From positions 1-64,000 of the forward strand of contig NZ_FQVB01000006.1 in assembly GCF_900129305.1 (NCBI RefSeq): a stretch of 64,000 nt of DNA, read 5' to 3'. This stretch comes from Desulfacinum infernum DSM 9756 (GTDB taxonomy: Bacteria; Desulfobacterota; Syntrophobacteria; Syntrophobacterales; DSM-9756). Shown here piece by piece: positions 50,028 through 57,085 of the stretch. The first letter of the stretch is position 1, and each line of letters starts with the position of its first letter. The position numbers and the translations under genes are program-made. The notes below the pieces were generated by a model, which was not told the DNA's origin, made no database searches, and saw nothing but the letters and a program-made list of their open reading frames with translations.

Positions 50028-51407
50028 ATGACACTGACCGACATCTTTGAAAAGATAGACTCCAATCACAAACGATACGTTCAGGAACTGGTGGAGCTCC
50101 TTTCCATCCCCAGCGTGAGCACCTATTCTCGCCACAAGGGCGATGTGCAACGGGCCGGGGAATGGGTCGTGAACATGTGCCGGCGCTTAGGGATGGAGGC
50201 CCGCCTGTACCCCACTGCAGGCCACCCGGTGGTGTACGCCTCCCACTGCCCCCATCCCGACCGCCCCACCCTTTTGATCTACGGCCATTACGACGTGCAG
50301 CCGCCCGAACCTGTGGACGAATGGCTCACGCCGCCTTTCCAGCCCACCGTTCGGGACGGTTTCGTCTATGCCCGCGGCGCCAGCGATGACAAGGGCCAGT
50401 TCCTCACCTACCTGAAAGCCATTGAGGTGGTGATGGCCGTCCGGGGGGAGGTGCCCATCAATGTCAAGGTGCTGGTGGAGGGCGAGGAGGAGATCGGAAG
50501 CCCCCATTTGGGGGATTTCCTTCGCCGACACAAGGACCTGCTGAAGGCCGACGCCATTGCCATCTCGGACGGGTCCCAGTTCGCCCCCGATGTCCCCGCC
50601 ATCACGTACGGCCTGCGAGGGCTTGCCTACTTCCAGTTGGACGTGACCGGGCCGAGGGTGGATTTGCACTCGGGAAGCTTCGGAGGGCTCGTGATGAATC
50701 CCATCCAGGCGCTCTCCGCCATCCTCTGCAGCCTGAAAGAGGGCGGGGACCGAGTGGCTGTTCCCGGCTTCTACGATGACGTGGCCGACATGGCCCCCTG
50801 GGAGCGCGAGGAGATGGAGTCGCTTCCACTGGACTTGGCCAACTTGAAGGAATACTTGGGGGTGGAAGTGCTCTGCGGCGAGGAAGGCTACAGCCCCATG
50901 GAACGCAAGACGGCCCGGCCCACTCTGGACATCAACGGGGTGTGGGGGGGCTTTGCAGGCGAAGGCGCCAAGACGGTGATCCCTTCCAAGGCGGGAGCCA
51001 AGGTGAGCATGCGCCTCGTCCCCAACCAGGATCCGGACAAGATCGCCGGGCTATTCCGGGCCCATGTGGCCAAGGTCTGCCCCCCGGGCGTCCAACTGAA
51101 AGTCACCCACCTGCATAGCGCCCAGCCGGTGCTGGTTTCCAGGGATCTTCCCCAGGTGCAGGCCGCCGCCCGTGCCATCCACACCGGGTTCGGCAAGGAT
51201 CCCGTCTTCATCCGCGAGGGGGGGTCCATCCCCATCGTCAACCTCTTCCAGGAGGAGCTGGGCCTGGACGCCATCCTCCTCCTGGGGTGGGGCCGGCCCG
51301 ACGATGGAGCCCACTCGCCCAATGAACGCTTCTCGCTGGAAGACTTCCGGAGGGGCATCCGATCCGCGGTGGCCCTCCTATACGAACTGGCCGGGGAAGG
51401 GGCGTAA
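50028..51407 (+). CDS. M20 family metallopeptidase (dipeptidase/CNDP-like)
   Basis: 459 residues from the ATG at 50028 (AAGGAGC upstream). The frame runs 91 codons further up without homology. Metal ligands are visible: His87 in LLIYGHYDVQP, Asp120 in GASDDKG, and the Glu pair in EGEEEIGSPH. The C-terminal VIPSKAGAKVSMRLVPNQDP and GGSIPIV are typical of the non-specific dipeptidase group. The likely role is peptide turnover in the cytoplasm. Confidence 0.93.
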   Translation: MTLTDIFEKIDSNHKRYVQELVELLSIPSVSTYSRHKGDVQRAGEWVVNMCRRLGMEARLYPTAGHPVVYASHCPHPDRPTLLIYGHYDVQPPEPVDEWLTPPFQPTVRDGFVYARGASDDKGQFLTYLKAIEVVMAVRGEVPINVKVLVEGEEEIGSPHLGDFLRRHKDLLKADAIAISDGSQFAPDVPAITYGLRGLAYFQLDVTGPRVDLHSGSFGGLVMNPIQALSAILCSLKEGGDRVAVPGFYDDVADMAPWEREEMESLPLDLANLKEYLGVEVLCGEEGYSPMERKTARPTLDINGVWGGFAGEGAKTVIPSKAGAKVSMRLVPNQDPDKIAGLFRAHVAKVCPPGVQLKVTHLHSAQPVLVSRDLPQVQAAARAIHTGFGKDPVFIREGGSIPIVNLFQEELGLDAILLLGWGRPDDGAHSPNERFSLEDFRRGIRSAVALLYELAGEGA

Positions 51408-51417
51408 GGAAGGGATT

Positions 51418-51490
51418 CATAAAGGCAAATGAACCTGTGGGGTAGGGCCGGGGTTCACCCACGCCCGCCAATCCCAGGGCGATGGCCGCA
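51418..51490 (+). repeat. 73-bp direct repeat, left copy
   Basis: It matches 51737-51809 with two differences. It contains a diverged hairpin (GTAGGGCCGGGGTTCACCC onward) that resembles half of repeat R4. It starts 10 nt after the M20 peptidase stop. Confidence 0.85.
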
Positions 51491-51519
51491 CAGGGGCGCT
51501 TCGCGAACCGCCCCTACAG

Positions 51520-51737
51520 GAGCTTGTGCGAGAACGTTACGGACGACCGCTTCTCACGTAGCGCAGCCCTTTAGGGCTGCGCAAGATCCCCCGAACTTCG
51601 GATGGGCCATCGGGCTTACCGCCTATGATGTTATGAGGTTAAGACGGCACGTTCCCGCAGGGCTAAAGCCCCGCGCCTACGAAGCAAACGGGAATTCCCT
51701 TGTCTCACGAGCTGGAAGAACATTGTTGGACAGCCTC
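51520..51737 (+). repeat. MITE-like repeat R1, copy 4, between the 73-bp direct repeats
   Basis: Left end GAGCTTGTGCGAGAAC, then the GCAGCCCTTTAGGGCTGCG hairpin near 51563 and GCAGGGCTAAAGCCCCGCG near 51657. The right end is TTGGACAGCCTC at 51726-51737. An R3-like hairpin (AGGGGCGCTTCGCG onward, 51492-51515) lies just to its left. The 426-nt gap has no gene. Confidence 0.82.
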
Positions 51738-51809
51738 ATAAAGGCAAATGAACCTGTGGGGTAGAGCCGGGGTTCACCCACGCCCGCCAATCCCAGGGTG
51801 ATGGCCGCA
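51737..51809 (+). repeat. 73-bp direct repeat, right copy
   Basis: Second copy of the sequence at 51418-51490. It begins where R1 ends and stops 24 nt before the stop codon of the 97-residue gene on the other strand. Confidence 0.85.
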
Positions 51810-51833
51810 AAGAAAGGGGATGGAGACAAGGTC

Positions 51834-52127
51834 TTAATGGGGGTCTCCAGTGAATAGGCTGATGGGCTCCTTGTCCCCGTAAGCCATACGGATCTCTTTC
51901 AGGAGCTGGTTGGTTGCCTGTTCAATGCGGAAAATATCGCTTTCGTCCACCGTGTCGTCGGACACGTGCCGGAGGGACTCTTTCAGGCGCTGGAACTGCT
52001 GGATGATCTCCGGGCGGATTTTTCCCTCTCCCAGCCTGTGGTCCAGCTCCAGGATGGTCGTCACACAGCTCTCGATGCGCGCCCGAAAGTGCCTGGAGCG
52101 CCCGTTGCCCCCTCTGCGCCTGAACAA
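51834..52127 (-). CDS. Small helical protein of unknown function
   Basis: 97 residues if the TTG at 52127 is used (AAGGA about 9 nt upstream). The frame is open further but overlaps the preceding gene. It has a basic N-terminus (FRRRGGNGRSRHFRARI) and then a predicted all-helical body with heptad-like spacing (TTILELDHRLGEGKIRPEIIQQF and FRIEQATNQLLKEI). No family is recognised. It lies 20 nt after the zinc-ribbon/pseudo-receiver gene and is probably co-transcribed with it. The start is uncertain. Confidence 0.55.
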   Translation of the reverse strand: MFRRRGGNGRSRHFRARIESCVTTILELDHRLGEGKIRPEIIQQFQRLKESLRHVSDDTVDESDIFRIEQATNQLLKEIRMAYGDKEPISLFTGDPH

Positions 52128-52147
52128 TTTCTTCCATCCTTGGCCGA

Positions 52148-52792
52148 TCAGAGTCGCCCCCTTTCGTTCAAGGCCTCTTGGAACATGCGGTAGAACTTCT
52201 TGCGGCTTTTCATCTCCCGTTCCAGGAGCACTTTGGCCTTTTCCAGGTCCGCGGGATGGATGATGAGGTCCACCTGCTGGCGAAAAGCGGCAAAGGAATC
52301 CATGCTCCGTTCCCGGTCCGTGATGAGGCAAAAGAAGGACTCCCTCCTTTGGGCCATGGGAAGGTTTTTTACAAATCCCACCAGCACGTGGGCGCGGTCT
52401 TCCGGCCCCGCCGGCTCTTCGAGGACCACAAGCTCATAACCTCCGTGACGGAGTCGCCGAACGGCCCGGTCGGGATCCGGCTCCGCAATGGCCCGAAACC
52501 CCAGCTCCGAAAGGAGCTGCCCCAGTCGCTCCGCCCGCTGGGGCTCAGCCGTGCAGATAAGCGCCGTCATCCCCCCTTCGTGGAGAGTATCCAAAAAGAG
52601 ATCCTCTTCCAGATCGTCGTGATCAGGAACCAACGACGGCTCTTCGAAGGAGGTTCCTTCCGGCTGCTTGGAATTCTTCACCACGATGGCATTTTGGCAG
52701 CGGGGGCAGGCAACACGCACGGCCTTGCCCGGCGGCAATTTGTCGTCCGGAATGGAGAAAGAGGCCCGGCAGCCTTCGCATCTGATCTTCAA
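52148..52792 (-). CDS. MJ0042-type zinc ribbon protein with a degenerate receiver-like domain
   Basis: 214 residues from a TTG at 52792 (GAGGGGG upstream), which places the zinc ribbon at the N-terminus as in its family. An ATG 17 codons upstream is the alternative. The ribbon has CEGC, then CPRC about 20 residues on. After an acidic linker, residues about 75-190 resemble a response-regulator receiver (TALICTAEPQRAERLGQLLSELGF), but the phospho-acceptor region reads ELVVLEEPAG with no aspartate. It ends in a basic helical tail. The role is unknown, perhaps a phosphorylation-independent adaptor. Confidence 0.65.
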   Translation of the reverse strand: MKIRCEGCRASFSIPDDKLPPGKAVRVACPRCQNAIVVKNSKQPEGTSFEEPSLVPDHDDLEEDLFLDTLHEGGMTALICTAEPQRAERLGQLLSELGFRAIAEPDPDRAVRRLRHGGYELVVLEEPAGPEDRAHVLVGFVKNLPMAQRRESFFCLITDRERSMDSFAAFRQQVDLIIHPADLEKAKVLLEREMKSRKKFYRMFQEALNERGRL

Positions 52793-52904
52793 CGTCCCCC
52801 TCGCTTCTCGGCCCGGAGCATTCGGGAATCTCTCATATGGCAAGTCAATCTTACTTTGCTTTTATGCCAAAAGGTCCCATCAGGTCAATATATGGGAAGG
52901 AGCT

Positions 52905-53507
52905 CTAAAGGATCTCCACAAAGCCGTCGTGGGTGAGCAGGGCGAAGGTGTGGGGAGGCCCCACTTCTTCCTTGAGCCAGGTGAGGATCTTCAGGGCCGA
53001 ACGCATCTCTTGGAGAATCTCGGCAAGGGGAGTTACCCGCCGAACCAGCCTTTTCAGGCGATCCTCCAGCACTCTTCTCCGGGGAAACGTCCATGCGTCC
53101 TGGATCGGCTCCGCGGCCGCCCCATCCTTCGTTCGCCGCAAGGCATAGGCTTTCGGAATACGCCGTTCCCCCTTCATCTCCCAGCCAGCCACGGCCATGG
53201 CGAACGGTCCATTGGCAGGCTCCTCCCTTTGCCACGTGGGACCCAGCCGGGTCATTTCGACCAACGCATCCGCCACCCGATCATCCAAGGTTCTCTCGTG
53301 CCGTGTTCCCTGTCCGTCAGCCCACCGGGCCATATGATCCGCCGCGATGGGCCCGCCGCCCACCAACACCACCCCGTGGGTTGACAACGGATAGATGCGT
53401 CGGACGGCTACGATTTCCTGGTCGCCGCTTTCGCGGAATCCAACGGCCCGCCCGTCGGCGGCAAGGGCGATGCCGTCCTTGCCGATGGTGAGAATCAACT
53501 GAGCCAT
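52905..53507 (-). CDS. Proteasome beta-fold (Ntn-hydrolase-like) protein lacking the catalytic threonine
   Basis: 200 residues. The start MAQLILTIGKDGIALAADGRAV aligns with the N-terminus of proteasome beta subunits (pattern TTTVGIxxKDxVxxAxxxR). With the initiator Met removed, the Asp equivalent to Asp17 falls at exactly the right spacing, but position 1 is Ala instead of the nucleophile Thr. The Lys33 region reads AVRRIYPLSTHGVVLVGGG, with Arg at the Lys position. The ending TFALLTHDGFVEIL matches beta-subunit C-termini. No ATPase or partner subunit lies nearby. It is probably a non-catalytic relative; function unknown. Confidence 0.65.
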   Translation of the reverse strand: MAQLILTIGKDGIALAADGRAVGFRESGDQEIVAVRRIYPLSTHGVVLVGGGPIAADHMARWADGQGTRHERTLDDRVADALVEMTRLGPTWQREEPANGPFAMAVAGWEMKGERRIPKAYALRRTKDGAAAEPIQDAWTFPRRRVLEDRLKRLVRRVTPLAEILQEMRSALKILTWLKEEVGPPHTFALLTHDGFVEIL

Positions 53508-53609
53508 GGTCGGTCTTTGCCTTGATCAGCCGGCAAGGAACGCCTAAATTGAACCTAGTTTTCCAACGAAAGCATCATTGTTTTCCACCTCTGATGAGAG
53601 GTCTTCCCC

Positions 53610-56522
53610 ATGAGGATCTTGCTGGGCCTATTCCTTACCTTCTTGGCGCTGGCAACCCATCCGGTTTCTCTCCTGGCGGCTCAGAAACTCTACAAGGTGT
53701 GCCTCTACGAAAACCCTCCACTGGTCGGACTGGATGCCGACAGACGAGCCTCCGGCCTCTTCGTGGAGCTGCTGGAAGCCGTGGCCCAGGCCGAAGGGTG
53801 GCAGCTTCAATACCGCGAAGCCTCCTGGGCGCAGTGTCTCGAAGAACTGCGTTCCGGCGCGGCGGACATCCTCCCCGTCATCGCATATTCGGAGGAACGA
53901 AGTCGAGCGTTTCTCTTTTCCAGCGAAACGGTGCTCACCAACTGGGGCGTTGTGTACTCCCGCAAAGGCGAGAAGGTCTCGGGCATTCTGGATCTGGAAG
54001 GCAAGATCATCGCCGTCAAGGATCAGGACATCCACATGCAAGCCCTCCAGGCTCTCCTCAGCAAATTCCCGATCAAGGCAAAGTTTGCTCCTTACGAAAC
54101 CTACGATCAGGTTTTGTGGAGCGTGGGAGAAGGCAAAGCCCATGCCGGAGTGGTCAACCGGATCTATGGCCAGACCAACAGCCATCGGTTCAGCGTTGAA
54201 AGCACGCCCATTGTCTTCAACCCCATCGAGATCCGCTACGGGGGGCACCCGGGCACGAGCCGCACCGCCCTGGAGACCCTGGACCGGTACTTAAAAAACT
54301 GGAAGCAGGAAGAGAATTCCGTCTACCATCAGGCCGTCACCCGGTGGCTCCATGTGACCGCACCCCCTCCCGCCTGGACAAGAACCGTCAAGATAACGGT
54401 GGGGGCCACGATCCTGTCCCTCCTCCTGTTGGGCTCTGCGGCCCTTTTTCTCAAACGCCAGGTACGCCTCAGGACTCAGGATCTCAAAACCTCCCACGGC
54501 CATCTGGAGCAGGCTCTGCGGCAACAGAAAGCATTCCAGAGCGCCCTGCTTGAAACGGAACACCGCTACCAGGCCTTGTTTCAAAAGGCCACCGACGCCT
54601 TGCTGGTGATCAACGAGGACGGTCGCATCCAGGAATGCAACCAGGCGGCTCAGGATCTTTTTCGAGCCTCCCGGGAAAACCTGGTGGGGCGACGCCCCGG
54701 CGATCTCTCCCCGCCCCGGCAGCCCGACGGCGCCCCGTCCGACGAAAAAGCCTCCGTCCTCTTCGAATCTGCCCTTCCGGGATATCCCCAGAGATTTGAA
54801 TGGGTTCACCAGAGACCGGACGGGTCCCTTTTCGATGCGGAAGTCCAGCTCAGTCTCATCTTCCAGGAAGGGGATGCACGGATGTTGGCCAGCATCCGGG
54901 ATGTCACCGAAAAAAAGGCCATGGAGAAAGCCATCGAAGCACAACGAAAACACCTGGAGAGGGTGCTGGACAGCACGCCCATCGCCCTCTTTCTGGTGGA
55001 TGTGGATGGAAAGGTCATTTTCTGGAACAAGGCCAGCGAAGAGCTCATCGGCATTTCCAAAGAGGACGTGATCGGCACCCCTCCCGATTTTTCCAATCTC
55101 TTCGGAGGCAAGCCCCCCGTGATCCCGGCGCTTCTCCTGCTGGAGATGGATCCGGTAGAGGTTGAAAAAAGATATGCTCCAAGAGGCATTCGCCGCTATC
55201 CGTTGCATCCTGAAGGAATTCAGACCATCAGCCGCTTTCAGATGCCGGGCGGCTGGCGGCACGTGAGCGTCGTGGCGGCACGCCTCCGCGATGAACAGGG
55301 AAATCTCTTGGGGGTCATCCAGTGCGGGCGCGATATCACCCAGGAAGTGGAACTGCAGGGACAGCTGGTGCAGGCGCAAAAGATGGAGGCCATCGGGCGC
55401 CTGGCCGGCGGAGTGGCCCACGATTTCAACAACGTCCTCACGGTTATCCTGGGCTACTGTGATCTCCTGCTTCTTCGTTCCTCCCTAAACCCGGACGAAG
55501 CGAAAAAGGTGTCCGAAATCAAGAAGATGGCCCAGAGGGCTTCCCAACTAACGGGTCAACTCTTGGCCTTCAGCCGAAAACAGGTCTTGCAGCTTCGATC
55601 GGTGGATCTCAACGCCGTCCTGGAGAACCTGCGGAAAATGCTGGAAAGGCTCATCGGAGAGGACATCCGCCTCCAAGTGACGCTCGCACCCGGGCTCTGG
55701 CCCGTCAAGGCCGATCCGGTCCACCTGGATCAGGTGATCATGAACCTGGCCGTGAACGCCCGGGACGCCATGCCCGAAGGCGGCCTCCTGACCCTGGAGA
55801 CCGCCAACCTGAAGCTGGAACATCCCCTCCGCCACGATTCCGTGGTTGTGCCGCCGGGAGAATATGTCAGTCTCAAGGTGGCGGACACGGGCCACGGCAT
55901 GGACCCGGCCATCCGGGACAAGGTTTTCGAGCCCTTTTTCACCACCAAGCCCGCCGGGGTGGGAACAGGCCTGGGACTTGCCACCGTGTACGGCGTGGTG
56001 AAACAGTTGGGAGGGTTCATCCTGGTGGACAGCACGCCGGGTCGAGGGACCACCTTTTCCGTTTATCTTCCCAGACAGGTGGGAGCAGCCGAGCACGTCC
56101 CGGCGGACTCGCAACCGGAGACGCCCCACGCCGTCGCCGGCACCGAACGCATCCTGGTGGTGGAAGACGAGGAGCTGGTGCGCACCATGGCGGCGGAGAC
56201 CCTGGAAACCTACGGGTACCGGGTGCAGGTGGCGGCCTCGGGGGCCGAGGCCCTGGAAATCTGCAGCCGGGACGGCTCCTTTGATCTCCTGCTCACCGAC
56301 GTGGTCATGCCCGGCATGGACGGTCCGGAGCTCGCCCGACGCATGGCGGAAATCTGCCCGGGCATCCCGGTGCTTTTCATGTCCGCGTATCCGGACGACC
56401 GTCTCGCCCGCCATGGTGTTCTCGGCCGTGACGTGGAGCTCCTCCCCAAGCCCTTCTCCCCGCATCAGTTGGCCCGCAAGGTCCGGGAGCTTCTGGATGC
56501 AAAAAAAGTGGTTAGGTGTTAA
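53610..56522 (+). CDS. Hybrid sensor histidine kinase with periplasmic solute-binding domain
   Basis: 970 residues. Signal peptide 1-23. Residues about 26-250 form an SBP_bac_3-type domain (YKVCLYENPPLVGLD, then AHAGVVNR), followed by a membrane helix (264-284). Two PAS domains (about 317-430 and 448-570) follow. The His-kinase core starts with AIGRLAGGVAHDFNNVLTVILGY, with the phospho-His near 604. The ATPase domain has NLAVNARDAMPEGG and GTGLGLATVYGVV. The C-terminal receiver (about 848-960) has LLLTDVVMPGMDG with its Asp. It is predicted to sense an extracellular small solute such as an amino acid. There is no separate output gene nearby. Confidence 0.94.
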   Translation: MRILLGLFLTFLALATHPVSLLAAQKLYKVCLYENPPLVGLDADRRASGLFVELLEAVAQAEGWQLQYREASWAQCLEELRSGAADILPVIAYSEERSRAFLFSSETVLTNWGVVYSRKGEKVSGILDLEGKIIAVKDQDIHMQALQALLSKFPIKAKFAPYETYDQVLWSVGEGKAHAGVVNRIYGQTNSHRFSVESTPIVFNPIEIRYGGHPGTSRTALETLDRYLKNWKQEENSVYHQAVTRWLHVTAPPPAWTRTVKITVGATILSLLLLGSAALFLKRQVRLRTQDLKTSHGHLEQALRQQKAFQSALLETEHRYQALFQKATDALLVINEDGRIQECNQAAQDLFRASRENLVGRRPGDLSPPRQPDGAPSDEKASVLFESALPGYPQRFEWVHQRPDGSLFDAEVQLSLIFQEGDARMLASIRDVTEKKAMEKAIEAQRKHLERVLDSTPIALFLVDVDGKVIFWNKASEELIGISKEDVIGTPPDFSNLFGGKPPVIPALLLLEMDPVEVEKRYAPRGIRRYPLHPEGIQTISRFQMPGGWRHVSVVAARLRDEQGNLLGVIQCGRDITQEVELQGQLVQAQKMEAIGRLAGGVAHDFNNVLTVILGYCDLLLLRSSLNPDEAKKVSEIKKMAQRASQLTGQLLAFSRKQVLQLRSVDLNAVLENLRKMLERLIGEDIRLQVTLAPGLWPVKADPVHLDQVIMNLAVNARDAMPEGGLLTLETANLKLEHPLRHDSVVVPPGEYVSLKVADTGHGMDPAIRDKVFEPFFTTKPAGVGTGLGLATVYGVVKQLGGFILVDSTPGRGTTFSVYLPRQVGAAEHVPADSQPETPHAVAGTERILVVEDEELVRTMAAETLETYGYRVQVAASGAEALEICSRDGSFDLLLTDVVMPGMDGPELARRMAEICPGIPVLFMSAYPDDRLARHGVLGRDVELLPKPFSPHQLARKVRELLDAKKVVRC

Positions 56523-56678
56523 GGGCTAGGGGTTGAGGGTTGAGGCGGCGTCGAAACCGCCGGGGGGAGCCGCCTGCTTGCCGGTTCGGGGCATAGGAAC
56601 CCCCATCACGGGCAGGCCGCGACAACGAAGAGCGCAATGCACCCTTGAGAAGCGGAAGGTTCGCCCTGGAACCATAAG

Positions 56679-56710
56679 AAAAAACGCCCGGTTTCCCGGG
56701 CGGTTTTTTA
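56679..56710 (-). terminator. Bidirectional intrinsic terminator of tRNA-Pro and of the hybrid kinase
   Basis: A 7-bp stem CGCCCGG/CCGGGCG with a 4-nt loop has a T-run on each strand (GTTTTTTA on plus, GTTTTTTCTT on minus). It lies downstream of tRNA-Pro on the minus strand and of the kinase on the plus strand. The 160 nt between it and the kinase stop hold nothing recognisable. Confidence 0.9.
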
Positions 56711-56718
56711 GCGGCTTC

Positions 56719-56795
56719 TGGTCGGGACGACTGGATTTGAACCAGCGACCTCTGCGTCCCGAACGCAGCGCTCTACCAAACTGAGCCACGTCCCG
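56719..56795 (-). tRNA. tRNA-Pro(CGG)
   Basis: A full 77-nt cloverleaf with encoded CCA: acceptor CGGGACG/CGTCCCG, D stem GCTC/GAGC, anticodon stem CTGCG/CGCAG with loop TTCGGGA (anticodon CGG, reads CCG), and T stem GCTGG/CCAGT around TTCAAAT. Confidence 0.96.
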
Positions 56796-56807
56796 ACCGA
56801 CGGAGCC

Positions 56808-56836
56808 CTTCTACCAAAAAAGATTTTTCCTGTCCA
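56808..56836 (-). promoter_or_regulatory. Candidate promoter of tRNA-Pro(CGG)
   Basis: TGGACA (56836-56831), 17-nt spacer, TAGAAG (56813-56808) on the minus strand. Each hexamer has four or five matches. The start would lie about 7 nt before the mature tRNA. Confidence 0.45.
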
Positions 56837-56905
56837 GCCTTTTCCCCGGCCGCCAAAAATCCCCCGCACCTTCTTTTATAAGGGGAAAGTCTCCAACACC
56901 ACCCC

Positions 56906-56988
56906 GCCCATCCCCCATCCCCCATCCCCCATCACTCATCACTCATCACTCATCACTCATCACTCATCACTCGTCACTCATCACTCCC
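56906..56988. repeat. Heptamer tandem repeat tract upstream of uvrC
   Basis: About twelve 7-bp units. On the plus strand there are three CCCCCAT-type units followed by about eight CATCACT-type units with one CGTCACT variant. In the minus reading this is the same GRGTGAN scaffold as at rtcB. The rest of the gap to uvrC (56989-57085) has no clear feature. Confidence 0.9.
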
Positions 56989-57085
56989 CTCCCCTTCTCC
57001 GAATCCCCCTGGAAGTGTTATAGATGCGGCGCCACGGTTCCGGCATGGCAAAGATCCGCTCCCAACTCTTCAGGACAGACCGGGA

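Noticed and set aside
52883-52888. Promoter for the zinc-ribbon gene (TTGACC with TAAAAG 18 nt on)
   Set aside because: Only a moderate match with a long spacer in an AT-richer stretch; not strong enough to list.
56526-56789. Open frames over tRNA-Pro on both strands
   Set aside because: They consist of tRNA and terminator sequence and have no homology or ribosome-binding site.
56906-56988. CRISPR array candidate
   Set aside because: The units are 7 bp in direct tandem without spacers. The tracts at 8644 and 22181 were rejected for the same reason. No cas genes are present.
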